From assembly GCA_036961205.1 (NCBI GenBank), contig JBALVI010000002.1:583242-647241 (forward strand): DNA of 64,000 nt, read 5' to 3'. Below, one piece after another: positions 44,837-53,206 of the stretch. Within the stretch, counting starts at the first letter, position 1. The number at the start of each line of letters is the position of its first letter. Both the position numbers and the translations under genes were made by a program. The notes beneath the pieces were generated by a model. That model was given only the letters and a program-made list of their open reading frames with translations. It was not told the origin of the DNA and searched no databases. This DNA comes from CALJFL01 sp036961205 (GTDB lineage Bacteria; Pseudomonadota; Gammaproteobacteria; Pseudomonadales; Halieaceae).

Positions 44837-45484
44837 TCAGCCACCAAAGAACCCCTTGGCTGCCGTCAGCATCTCAGTTGCCCCTCTGGCGACACCTGCA
44901 TTTTTCCCCACATGGTCGCGCCACGCACTTATACGCGGATACGCTGCCAGGGGATTCTCCCTGCCGAAGATCGGTGCCAGCAGCAACAGATAATCTACAT
45001 GTGGAACAAGCGCTATATCTCCCAGGTGAAGCTCCCGCGTGGCGAAGTCCGGCAGTGCTTGCAGCAGCCGCTCCAGACGCGTCAATTCCTGATCCAATGC
45101 CGACAGCGCCTCCTCGACACCCGCGGCTTCAGCGCCGGCGCCAACCAGACTGAATAGCGGAAACACGGCTGCGGGACCAAGACAGGTATCAGCGCATCGA
45201 GCCAGGGTCTGCATCTCTGCTCTGGCCAAAGCCCCGGCAGGTCGCAGCGGCACGCTGTCTGTAATGTCTTCCAGGTATTCCATGATGACCCAGGAGTCTG
45301 CAAGGTGGCTACCGTTGTCCAGCGCCAGAATGGGGATCTTGCCAAACGGGAAACGCGCTACAAACTCGGGCGTACCCAAAGCGACAGGAGATGGCTCAAT
45401 TCCAACATCCAGATTCTTTGTGTGTATTTGCATGCGAACTCGCGTCGCATAGGGTGAGTGATCCAGATTGTAGAGCTTCATCAT
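44837..45484 (-). CDS. Glutathione S-transferase family protein
   Basis: A 215-aa GST with a thioredoxin-like N-domain (MMKLYNLDHSPYATRVRM), a cis-Pro region GKIPILALD and a helical C-domain. The N-terminal Ser/Tyr of LDHSPY may be the catalytic residue. It is divergent from the GntR gene across a 190-base gap that holds the diverged copy of the 22-bp palindrome. Glutathione transferases also act on maleyl compounds (maleylacetoacetate isomerase), an alternative to the isomerase idea here. Confidence 0.85.
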   Translation of the reverse strand: MMKLYNLDHSPYATRVRMQIHTKNLDVGIEPSPVALGTPEFVARFPFGKIPILALDNGSHLADSWVIMEYLEDITDSVPLRPAGALARAEMQTLARCADTCLGPAAVFPLFSLVGAGAEAAGVEEALSALDQELTRLERLLQALPDFATRELHLGDIALVPHVDYLLLLAPIFGRENPLAAYPRISAWRDHVGKNAGVARGATEMLTAAKGFFGG

Positions 45485-45567
45485 AGAGCCTCGCTGTTAC
45501 TGTACTGAGTGATCTGAGCGCGATGGTATACGAACGGGTGGCGGAGCGGCAACATGCAAGATATTAT

Positions 45568-45589
45568 ATTGACATACTTATATGTCTTT
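45568..45589. promoter_or_regulatory. Operator-like 22-bp palindrome, diverged site 5
   Basis: It aligns in register with the other four sites with about three mismatches at conserved positions. Its own inner symmetry is GACATA-CTTA-TATGTC. It lies between the divergent GST (start 45484) and GntR (start 45675) genes, the usual place for autoregulation of a GntR-type gene. Confidence 0.55.
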
Positions 45590-45674
45590 TAGCCTACTCA
45601 CACGCTGGAGCAGACATTAAACGTAATGAATCGGCTTGAAGTTACGTTATACATTTGCCACAGGAAACCGCTTG

Positions 45675-46457
45675 ATGAACAAAATATCCGAGATTTTCAG
45701 CGAAAGCCAATTGAAGGCACTTGAGCAAGACATCCCCACACCACTGTACTTCCGACTCTACACCTTGCTCAAGAATGCCATCCTGGATGGCACCATTGAA
45801 AAGGGCGCGCAAATGCCCACCGAGCAACAGTTGGCTGAGACCTTCTCGGTGTCCCGTATCACTGCCAAGCGGGCAATGGACGAACTGGCCGCAGAGGACA
45901 TGGTGGAAAGGCATAGGGGCAAAGGCACGCATGTGACCTACGAATACAAACCGCAACCGGTGAAGGCCCCGCTAATCGGTATGTTGCAGGAAATAGAGAG
46001 CATGGCTCGCCACACCGATGTCAAAGTGTTGGAGTGCAAGAAACTGATACCGCCTGGCGACATTAGAGATGCGCTGGGTCTAGCAGATAAGGAGAAAGCG
46101 TTACACCTTATTCGCGTGCGCTCGCGGGACGGCCAACCCTTTGGTTACTACAGCAGCTGGACCATTGGCCTGAATAAGCCTGTTGGCAAGAAGGACTTCA
46201 AAAAATCTCCGCGTCTGGAAATTTTTCGTAAGCAGGGCCTCAAGATCAGCCATATCACCCAGACCATTAGTGCCATCGCCGCGAGTCCAGAGCTTGCAGA
46301 GCAACTCAACACGGAAACCGGTGCGCCGCTGATCAGCCTAACGCGTGAATCGTTCACCAGTGAACCTGCTGGCGAGCGGTTAGTGGATCGCCTTCACGTT
46401 TGCTATCACCCTGATCACTTCCAGTACCGCATGGATCTGGACATTAATAGCCACTGA
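45675..46457 (+). CDS. GntR-family transcriptional regulator (HutC subfamily)
   Basis: The start chosen is the ATG at 45675 (AGGAAA before it), giving 260 aa; an ATG at 45636 adds 13 residues. The N-terminal winged helix is PTEQQLAETFSVSRITAKRAMDEL, typical of GntR. The C-terminal part carries the UTRA ligand-binding fold (QPFGYYSSWTIGL, APLISLTRESF) of HutC/FarR. It likely senses a pathway intermediate. It is 11 bases upstream of the lyase gene, so the two are one transcript. Candidate operators are listed at 14442, 18354, 45568, 51349 and 54671. Confidence 0.9.
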   Translation: MNKISEIFSESQLKALEQDIPTPLYFRLYTLLKNAILDGTIEKGAQMPTEQQLAETFSVSRITAKRAMDELAAEDMVERHRGKGTHVTYEYKPQPVKAPLIGMLQEIESMARHTDVKVLECKKLIPPGDIRDALGLADKEKALHLIRVRSRDGQPFGYYSSWTIGLNKPVGKKDFKKSPRLEIFRKQGLKISHITQTISAIAASPELAEQLNTETGAPLISLTRESFTSEPAGERLVDRLHVCYHPDHFQYRMDLDINSH

Positions 46458-46468
46458 GTGGCACGGGA

Positions 46469-47356
46469 ATGGCAATGTCACATCGGAAACTATTAGGCCA
46501 GCTGTTATCAGAACCCGCACTGATCAAAGCGCCTGGGGTTTATGATGGCCTGTCAGCGCTACTGGTTGAGCAGGCCGAGTTCAATTGCGCCTTCCTCTCC
46601 GGCGGCAGCCTGGCCTTTTCCCGCTTCGGCCGCCCCGATATGGGATTGGTCTGCGCCAGCGAAGTGGCTGAGGCCGTCAGAGTAATACGCGATCGCAGCG
46701 CCCTGCCGCTGATCGTAGATATGGACGCAGGCTTCGGCAACTCTCTGAACGTACAGCGAACGGTGAGAGACCTGGAGCGCGCCGGCGCCAGTGCTTTGCA
46801 GCTAGAAGATCAGGTTTCACCCAAGCGCTGCGGTCACATGAAGGGTAAAGCGGTAATCAGCGCGGTAGAAATGCAGGGAAAAATACGCGCCGCACAGGAT
46901 GCCAAAGAGCATGACAGCACCTTACTTATAGCCCGCACCGACGCCCTGGGCGTCAATGGTTTCGAAGACGCCATGGAGCGTGCGGCGCTTTATCTCGAAG
47001 CTGGTGCCGATGCTCTATTCATTGAAGCGCCCGCAGAAATGTCTCAAATGCAGGCCATCGGCAAGGAATTTGGCGCCAGGGTCCCGCTGATTCACAATCT
47101 GGTTGAGGGCGGTAATAGCCCTGTTGTCGATGTTGAGACTCTGCAACACCTTGGCTACAAAATTGCCTTATACCCCGTGGCTCTACTGCACACTTTCGTC
47201 CCTGCAGCCCGAAAGATACTCGATGAAATTCGAAACACCGGGAGTACCGAAAACCTGAGGCAGAACATGATCGACCTGACCCAGATGAACACGCTGCTAG
47301 GTGCAGACTCGCTGATAGCGGACGGCGAAAAGTACGATGGTGGCGCCAACTCTTGA
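46469..47356 (+). CDS. Isocitrate lyase/PEP mutase-family carboxylic acid lyase
   Basis: A 295-aa TIM-barrel enzyme. The family signature KRCGH has its catalytic Cys at residue 121, and metal ligands lie in DMDAGFGN (about 84-91) and QLEDQ. The group includes methylisocitrate lyase and 2,3-dimethylmalate lyase (Dml of Eubacterium barkeri, which splits dimethylmalate into propionate and pyruvate). With a LeuCD-type hydratase and a maleamate-type amidase nearby, an alkylmalate lyase is a plausible role (inference). It is the second gene of the GntR operon and overlaps the next gene. Confidence 0.9.
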   Translation: MAMSHRKLLGQLLSEPALIKAPGVYDGLSALLVEQAEFNCAFLSGGSLAFSRFGRPDMGLVCASEVAEAVRVIRDRSALPLIVDMDAGFGNSLNVQRTVRDLERAGASALQLEDQVSPKRCGHMKGKAVISAVEMQGKIRAAQDAKEHDSTLLIARTDALGVNGFEDAMERAALYLEAGADALFIEAPAEMSQMQAIGKEFGARVPLIHNLVEGGNSPVVDVETLQHLGYKIALYPVALLHTFVPAARKILDEIRNTGSTENLRQNMIDLTQMNTLLGADSLIADGEKYDGGANS

Positions 47357-48300
47357 TACTGCGCGCTTTCAGGTACCTGCTTATCGGGTTTGGCATACTA
47401 ATCGCTCTATTGCTGATCGCGGGTGCCTACCTGGCCTGGATCAGCCGCGACATTCCCATGCTGGAACTGGAACAGCGCTACGGTGGCAACGGACTGCAAC
47501 GAGTCAACGTGGATGGCGTCAACATTGCCTACAAGGTCGAGGGAGCGGGTCCACCACTGGTGCTGATTCACTCACACTTTTACACCATGCGACTATGGCA
47601 GCCATGGGTAGACGTATTGGCCAAGGACTTTACGGTAATACGCTACGACCTGACCAGTCACGGGCTGACCGGCCCCGACCCCAGCGGCGATTACTCGCGT
47701 GCACGAGGAACCCTCTTACTTGCCGGATTACTGGATCATTTGGGTATTGAACAGGCCTCAGTAGCTGGCTCTTCAACGGGCGGTGCTCTGGCCTGGTATT
47801 TCGCCGCCCACTATCCCCAACGAGTAGACAAGCTGGTATTGATCAACGCGCCCGGGATGCCACGCGTAACCAACAAATACATGGAACGGGGCATGCCCGC
47901 ATGGGGTGGCTATGCCTTCTACCTGCTACCCGAAAAACTGTTTACCGCTTTTTTGCAGGCGGCGGTCGCTGACAACACTCTGATCACCGATGAAAGAGTA
48001 AAAGAGTTTCACGAAATGTACCGCGGCGAAGGCAATCGTATGGCTGAGTTCAAACGAATGATGGCCTGGGAGCGCGGTGATATCTCTGCGGACCTTGCGT
48101 TGATAGAAGCGCCCACGCTCATCATGTGGGGAGAACAGAATCCCCAACTGCCCCAGGAACACGTTGCTCAATACACACAAAAGCTGGTCAATGTCGCCAG
48201 TGTGGATCAAATTATCTATCCCGACATCGGGCACGTCATTCCCCTGGAGATTCCGCAACAATCCGCTGAAGACGTGCGCATATTCCTGGGGAAGATGTGA
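47353..48300 (+). CDS. Membrane-anchored alpha/beta hydrolase
   Basis: A 315-aa hydrolase with an N-terminal transmembrane anchor (ILRAFRYLLIGFGILIALLL), so the enzyme is membrane-attached, probably facing the periplasm. The oxyanion region is LIHSHFYTMRLW and the nucleophile elbow GSSTGGALA, with the acid in WGEQNPQLP and a His in YPDIGHVIPLE. It starts at TTG 47353, overlapping the lyase stop by 4 bases, so it is co-translated. The substrate may be an ester such as a methyl or phytyl ester of a chlorophyll derivative (inference only). Confidence 0.87.
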   Translation: MILRAFRYLLIGFGILIALLLIAGAYLAWISRDIPMLELEQRYGGNGLQRVNVDGVNIAYKVEGAGPPLVLIHSHFYTMRLWQPWVDVLAKDFTVIRYDLTSHGLTGPDPSGDYSRARGTLLLAGLLDHLGIEQASVAGSSTGGALAWYFAAHYPQRVDKLVLINAPGMPRVTNKYMERGMPAWGGYAFYLLPEKLFTAFLQAAVADNTLITDERVKEFHEMYRGEGNRMAEFKRMMAWERGDISADLALIEAPTLIMWGEQNPQLPQEHVAQYTQKLVNVASVDQIIYPDIGHVIPLEIPQQSAEDVRIFLGKM

Positions 48301-48301
48301 C

Positions 48302-49324
48302 ATGAACTCGCTGAGACTGGTTTTATGCCTGTTTTTGGTAATGCTCACGGCCGGCTGTGGCGAAGACGCGCCGCTGACCCACGCCGACCCATTGGCGGTC
48401 AGCAACAGTGTTATCGACAAGCTTTATGCAGCAAACCCCGGCCCCCATGCACAGAGCGCTGTACGGGATCTGATGTTGACCGGAGATTCAGATCAAAGGG
48501 ATATTACGCTCAACGTCTACTTCCCTACGCAGGGCGAAGCCTTTCCACTGCTTTTATTCTCCCACGGCAACTGGTCCGACAAAGACAGCTACGACCGTAT
48601 CATCGAACACTGGGTTAGCCACGGCTACGCAGTCATTGCCCCCAACCACCTCGATTGTTGCAGCGCGGTCCAGGGCATATTTAACAGCCTTCGCTACGGT
48701 CAGTTGGGATTAATTACAGGCCGGGTGGACGACTTGTCACGCGTGCTAGAGGAGCTACCTGCGATCGAGGCACTGGCTCCCACTTTTGCGGGTAAGTCGA
48801 ATAGCGCCAAATTGGCCGTCACCGGACATTCCTTTGGCGCATTTAGCGCCCAGCAATTTGGCGGCGCCGGCGCCTTTGACCCCGATACCGAGCGCTATCT
48901 GCTAAACCGCGACCCGCGGGTAAAAGCCATTGTAGCGATGTCGCCTCCGGGTCCAATGTTTGACACCATAACCGCTGGCAGCTGGCAGCGATTGCAAACG
49001 CCAACACTGGTTAGCACCGGGACATGGGATGTCCAACCCACCTTCTGGCCTGACTGGCGCTCCCACTTGTTGTCCTGGGAAACCGCCATACCCGGTGATA
49101 AATATGCGCTGGTGACTCAGGGCGCAGACCATTATCTGGGCAATCTCATCTGCAGGACCGAGCGAGACGCTACGCCGCAAACAGATGCCCTGCGCATGGT
49201 ACAGATTGGAACCACCGCTTTTCTGGACGCCTATCTTAAGGGAAACACCAATGCCAGGGCGTTTCTTGAAGGCGAGACACTGGCAGTGCAGACTGCAGGA
49301 TTCTCGCGACTGGATGCTCGCTGA
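48302..49324 (+). CDS. Lipoprotein alpha/beta hydrolase, PAF-acetylhydrolase/chlorophyllase-like
   Basis: The real start is the ATG at 48302, since MNSLRLVLCLFLVMLTAGC gives a type II signal peptide with the lipobox LTAGC; an upstream in-frame ATG at 48164 lies inside the previous gene. The mature protein (about 320 aa) has the pattern FPLLLFSHGNWSDKDSYD, HLDCCSAVQG, nucleophile elbow GHSFGAFSAQ, and the His in QGADHYLGNL. This is the family that includes platelet-activating-factor acetylhydrolase and predicted chlorophyllases. It is probably anchored in the outer membrane or periplasm. It begins 1 base after the stop of the previous hydrolase gene. Confidence 0.85.
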   Translation: MNSLRLVLCLFLVMLTAGCGEDAPLTHADPLAVSNSVIDKLYAANPGPHAQSAVRDLMLTGDSDQRDITLNVYFPTQGEAFPLLLFSHGNWSDKDSYDRIIEHWVSHGYAVIAPNHLDCCSAVQGIFNSLRYGQLGLITGRVDDLSRVLEELPAIEALAPTFAGKSNSAKLAVTGHSFGAFSAQQFGGAGAFDPDTERYLLNRDPRVKAIVAMSPPGPMFDTITAGSWQRLQTPTLVSTGTWDVQPTFWPDWRSHLLSWETAIPGDKYALVTQGADHYLGNLICRTERDATPQTDALRMVQIGTTAFLDAYLKGNTNARAFLEGETLAVQTAGFSRLDAR

Positions 49325-49389
49325 ATGGCCTGCTACGCGGCCAATGGGTGCTCATAAACCACTAATCGAGAATTGTAGAAACGTGACGT

Positions 49390-50361
49390 ATGAGCTTTAG
49401 CCACACTACAGGGATTGCTGCCTGCTTGCTGGTCATGGCAACGATTGTGACGCTGGGACCCTACAGCACTCCCGCAATGTTCCTGCCCGATACAGGCCCT
49501 CTGTGGTATTACTGGAAACTGGCCGAGCCCAACTTCTGGACGCACTTCTCAGCCTGGGGACTATACATTCTGCATCAGCTGGGCCTGTGGGCACTGATCG
49601 CCTGGGCGCAGATCAAACGTCCGCAATATTCCGCCACCCTGCATCCGGTCAATATCATTGCGCTGACTTTTAACCTGCTCTTTGTCGGCTTGCATGTTGT
49701 GCAAACCAAATTTTTTTATGACGGACTGGCACAGGACACATCGGTATTGTCCTCACAGTTTTCAGTGATCTTTATGCTGGTTTTTGTACTGATGATGGAA
49801 AACAGCCGACGGGGTCTATTTTTTGGGCACAAGATAGATTTTGTAAAACGGCCGGACGGATTCATCCGCCGCTATCATGGTTATTATTTTTCCTGGGCTG
49901 TCGTTTATACCTTCTGGTTTCACCCCATTGAAGACAATCTGGGTCATATACTGGGAACGCTCTACATACTGCTGTTGCTGATGCAGGGCAGCTTGTTTTT
50001 TACGCGCTTCCATCGGGACCGTATCTGGACAGTCTTACTGGAAGTCTCGGTTTTGTTTCACGGCGCACTGGTTGCCTATCTCACCATTCCGGGAGATCAC
50101 TGGCAGATGTTCCTGTTTGGCTTTCTCACTCTCTTCGTCGTCACCCAGATGCATGGCATTGGTCTGGGCAGAAAAACCCGCGCAGCAATAGTGGCAAGCT
50201 ATCTGCTCTGCGTGCTATTCACCTACTGGGGTCGAGGCTTTGAATGGCTGGAAGTACTGCGGATACCCATCGCTGAGTTTGCTCTGGTCTACTTGCTCGC
50301 AGCGCTTGCGTGGACTCCCTGGCTAGTCGTTAAGATCAGGCAGCATCGCACAATGACTTGA
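49390..50361 (+). CDS. Polytopic membrane protein, hypothetical
   Basis: A 323-aa protein with about eight hydrophobic segments, aromatic- and His-rich (HFSAWGLYILHQLGLWALI, LLFVGLHVVQTKFFYD, FIRRYHGYYFSWAVVYTFWFHP). The histidines in helices 2 and 5 could bind a metal or heme, as in membrane oxidoreductases, but no known pattern is complete. It is the last gene of the 45675-50361 run. I do not recognise the family; a role related to the hydrolases upstream is plausible only by position. Confidence 0.68.
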   Translation: MSFSHTTGIAACLLVMATIVTLGPYSTPAMFLPDTGPLWYYWKLAEPNFWTHFSAWGLYILHQLGLWALIAWAQIKRPQYSATLHPVNIIALTFNLLFVGLHVVQTKFFYDGLAQDTSVLSSQFSVIFMLVFVLMMENSRRGLFFGHKIDFVKRPDGFIRRYHGYYFSWAVVYTFWFHPIEDNLGHILGTLYILLLLMQGSLFFTRFHRDRIWTVLLEVSVLFHGALVAYLTIPGDHWQMFLFGFLTLFVVTQMHGIGLGRKTRAAIVASYLLCVLFTYWGRGFEWLEVLRIPIAEFALVYLLAALAWTPWLVVKIRQHRTMT

Positions 50362-50372
50362 GCATCAACGCG

Positions 50373-51323
50373 CTACTGTGCAGTGGCAGCGACAAAGCCT
50401 TTGGGTAACCCAGCATCCGGCGTAAAACCGTAGAGTTCCACATTCGGTAAGGCTGCGGCAAGAATTTCTCTAGCCCTAAACAACGCCGCAAAGTTCACGC
50501 CCGTACGCAGCCCCATACTTTCCAACAGAAACACCAGGTCTTCGGTAACAATATTACCGCTGGCGCCAGGCGCAAAAGGACAACCCCCTATGCCACCCAT
50601 AGAGGCATCAATAGTAGTCAAACCGACATCGAGTGCGGCCATCACATTGGCAAGGCCCTGCCCTCGGGTATTGTGCAGATGAATGCCAGTGAGTCGCTCG
50701 GTGCCAACCACCTCCCAGATTTTTCGGGTGTAGTCGCGCACCTGCACGGGGTTGGCAAAACCTGTGGTATCCGACAGACCCACCTCGTCGCACCCGGCAG
50801 CAATCAGCTTTTCTGCCATTTCCAGTATTTTGGCCTCAGGTATAACGCCTTCCAGGGTACAGCCAAAAGCAGTAGACAGTGAGCCTTCCAGCTTCGGCTG
50901 CTCAGCAACTGGCAGTGCATCGATTGCCGCTCTAATCTCCCTTACCTCTGCCAACACTTGCGCATGGGTGCGATTCAAATTTTTCAGGCTGTGGGTTTCA
51001 CTCACCGACAGCGGAATCGTCATCTTGTGCGCGCCGGCAGCCAGGGCATTTTGCGCGCCACGCAAGTTGGGCACCAGAACCGCCACTTTCAGACCCGCAA
51101 TACTTTTGGCATGCTTAACCAACTCGGCAGTGTCTGCCAACTGCGGCAGCAACTTAGCTGGCACAAACGAACCCACTTCAATTTCTGGTAGCCCGGCGGC
51201 GGCAAGCGCTGTTATCCAGTTTTTCTTATCATCGGTCCGCATAATGGGTGCGATACTCTGCAGCCCATCTCTGGGACCAACTTCGCTAATCTCTATGTCT
51301 ATTTCCATGTCTAAAGTGGCCAA
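50373..51323 (-). CDS. HMG-CoA lyase-like enzyme
   Basis: A 316-aa TIM-barrel lyase starting near 51323 (TTG) or, with less upstream sequence, at ATG 51308. It shows EVGPRDGLQS (about 13-22) with the catalytic Arg-Asp, GCDEVGLSDTTGFANP, the metal-ligand HLHNTRGQG and the signature SMGGIGGCPFAPGASGN with its Cys. Its family splits beta-hydroxy-acyl-CoA compounds into an acyl-CoA and a ketoacid or acetoacetate. With the divergent CoA-transferase, a citramalyl-CoA- or alkylmalyl-CoA-type cleavage to pyruvate is possible. Confidence 0.9.
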   Translation of the reverse strand: MATLDMEIDIEISEVGPRDGLQSIAPIMRTDDKKNWITALAAAGLPEIEVGSFVPAKLLPQLADTAELVKHAKSIAGLKVAVLVPNLRGAQNALAAGAHKMTIPLSVSETHSLKNLNRTHAQVLAEVREIRAAIDALPVAEQPKLEGSLSTAFGCTLEGVIPEAKILEMAEKLIAAGCDEVGLSDTTGFANPVQVRDYTRKIWEVVGTERLTGIHLHNTRGQGLANVMAALDVGLTTIDASMGGIGGCPFAPGASGNIVTEDLVFLLESMGLRTGVNFAALFRAREILAAALPNVELYGFTPDAGLPKGFVAATAQ

Positions 51324-51348
51324 ACCTCAATCCTTCTTGATTTGATAT

Positions 51349-51370
51349 AATGATATAACATATTATCATT
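51349..51370. promoter_or_regulatory. Operator-like 22-bp palindrome, site 3
   Basis: Half-sites AATGATAT and ATTATCATT around a short spacer, in register with sites 1, 2 and 4. It lies in the 81-base gap between the divergent HMG-CoA-lyase-like gene (start 51323) and the CoA-transferase gene (start 51405). Confidence 0.68.
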
Positions 51371-51404
51371 TAATCTTAATCGCTAATCAAGGAAGCACCT
51401 GTTC

Positions 51405-52592
51405 ATGTCAGACCCAACGGCTCCTCTTGCCGGCATTCAGGTTGTCGAATTTACCCATATGGTAATGGGCCCTACGGCAGGCGTCATTCTTGCAGACCTG
51501 GGTGCCGAGGTAATAAAAATTGAACCCCTGCAGGGAGACAATACCCGACGACTAAAGGGCAGCGGCGGCGGCTACTTTTCCATGTACAACCGCAATAAGT
51601 CCAGCTTGTGCCTGGACCTCAAATCAGACGAAGGCCTGGAACTGGCACGCGATATCATTGGGCGAAGCGACATCCTGATAGAAAACTTCAGACCCGGTGC
51701 AATGGATGCGCTGGGCCTGGGCTATGAATTCCTGCGCGAAGCCTCTCCGAAATTAATTTACTGTTCGTTAAAGGGTTTCCTGTCCGGGCCTTATGAAAAC
51801 CGGACGGCGCTAGACGAGGTAACCCAGATGATGGGCGGTCTCGCCTATATGACTGGCCTGCCGGACAAACCAATGCGGGCCGGCAGTTCCGTAATTGATA
51901 TTACCGGCGGTATGTTTGGAGTCATCGGTATTTTGGCGGCGCTGCAGGAACGCAATCAGAGCGGCCACGGTAGGCACATCACCAGTTCGCTGTTTGAAAC
52001 CACTGCGTTTATGGTCGGACAGCATATTGCCCAGCAGGGCGTACTCGGCGAGGAGCCACCGCCTATGTCGGTGCGCCGCAGCGCCTGGTCGGTCTACGAC
52101 ATATTCCTCAGCCGTGAAGGCGAGCAGTTATTTGTAGGAGTGGTCAGCGATTCCCTATGGTCACGATTTTGCGACGAGTTCAATCTTGTCGACCTTGCCG
52201 AGGATCCCGGACTGCGAAACAACAATGATCGTGTCGCCCATCGTGACACCCTTATCCCCAGTATTCAGGCCCTGTTCAGTCAGCTGAGTAAAGACGAGCT
52301 GTCAGCACGGCTGGAGAAAGCGGGAGTCCCTTTTGCGCCGATCAACAAGCCAATCGATTTGGTTGAAGACCCGCATATGCTGGCGAGCGGCGCGTTGCTG
52401 GAGATCACCCTGGAGAACGGTGAGACCATTAAACTGCCGGGGCTGCCTGTTGAGTTCGATAAACACAAAACACCGCTGAGAAACTCACCGCCAAAGCCAG
52501 GCCAGGGCGCACGGGCGCACCTGCAGGCACTAGGTGTGAGCGATGACAAAGTTCAGACCTTAATTGACTCCGGCGTCGTAGTCGCCAGCTAA
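51405..52592 (+). CDS. Class III (CaiB/BaiF-type) CoA-transferase
   Basis: A 395-aa enzyme with the family pattern VVEFTHMVMGPTAGVILADLGA at the start, RNKSSLCLDLKS, and GPYENRTALDEVTQ, where the Asp is the likely acyl-carrying residue. Such enzymes activate dicarboxylic or alkyl-malic acids with CoA from a donor acyl-CoA (for example succinyl-CoA:citramalate CoA-transferase). It is divergent from the HMG-CoA-lyase-like gene and overlaps the convergent LeuD-type gene by 4 bases. Expected job: CoA activation of an alkylmalate or alkylfumarate (inference). Confidence 0.9.
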   Translation: MSDPTAPLAGIQVVEFTHMVMGPTAGVILADLGAEVIKIEPLQGDNTRRLKGSGGGYFSMYNRNKSSLCLDLKSDEGLELARDIIGRSDILIENFRPGAMDALGLGYEFLREASPKLIYCSLKGFLSGPYENRTALDEVTQMMGGLAYMTGLPDKPMRAGSSVIDITGGMFGVIGILAALQERNQSGHGRHITSSLFETTAFMVGQHIAQQGVLGEEPPPMSVRRSAWSVYDIFLSREGEQLFVGVVSDSLWSRFCDEFNLVDLAEDPGLRNNNDRVAHRDTLIPSIQALFSQLSKDELSARLEKAGVPFAPINKPIDLVEDPHMLASGALLEITLENGETIKLPGLPVEFDKHKTPLRNSPPKPGQGARAHLQALGVSDDKVQTLIDSGVVVAS

Positions 52593-53206
52593 TACAACCA
52601 GGGGCGCAGATTCTTTCTGTCCCGATGAAAGGCCTGAACCTGCTCCCATCGGGTCAACGTTAGAGCAATAGCATCCAGCCCCTCTACCAACATTGTCTTT
52701 GAGCTGGATGCAATCTCGAAAGAATATTCGCGGCCGGCCGCGTGTAACTTCTGGCCAGGTAGATCAATAACGGGGCAGTGTTCTCGAGGGTTCTCGCTTA
52801 CCCACCCCGCAATGCTCGCGACCGTTTCTGCCGCCAACTCCAGGGGTAGTATCCCATTGCGCATACAGTTTCCCGAAAAAATTCCGCCAAACCCTGGCGC
52901 TACAATTGCTCGAATTCCGTACTCCGCTAGCGCCCAAACAGCGTGTTCCCGCGAAGAGCCACAACCGAAGTTATTACCCGAGAGTAGGATGCTAGCGCCT
53001 TCATAAGCGGACTGATTGAGTATAAATTCGGGATTGAGCTCCCGCGATTCCGGATCCAGGTAGCGCCAGCCCGCGAACAGACCCTCGCCAAGACCGCGCT
53101 TTGAGACCTTCTTCATCTCTCTTGAAGGAATAATCGCGTCCGTATCAATGTTATCGCGCAGCAGCGCAGCGGCCACTCCGCAGTGCTGCTCAAACTTTTT
53201 CATCAC
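52589..53206 (-). CDS. Isopropylmalate dehydratase-type small subunit (LeuD-like)
   Basis: A 205-aa swivel-domain subunit close in length to E. coli LeuD (201 aa). It shows DNIDTDAIIPSREM (about 17-30) and LLSGNNFGCGSSREHAVWAL, the loop that forms the active site with the large subunit. It overlaps the large-subunit gene by 4 bases. It could be leucine biosynthetic, but the neighbourhood has no leuA or leuB and the promoter carries the shared palindrome, so a catabolic alkylmaleate hydratase (DmdB-like) is the favoured reading. Confidence 0.88.
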   Translation of the reverse strand: MMKKFEQHCGVAAALLRDNIDTDAIIPSREMKKVSKRGLGEGLFAGWRYLDPESRELNPEFILNQSAYEGASILLSGNNFGCGSSREHAVWALAEYGIRAIVAPGFGGIFSGNCMRNGILPLELAAETVASIAGWVSENPREHCPVIDLPGQKLHAAGREYSFEIASSSKTMLVEGLDAIALTLTRWEQVQAFHRDRKNLRPWLY

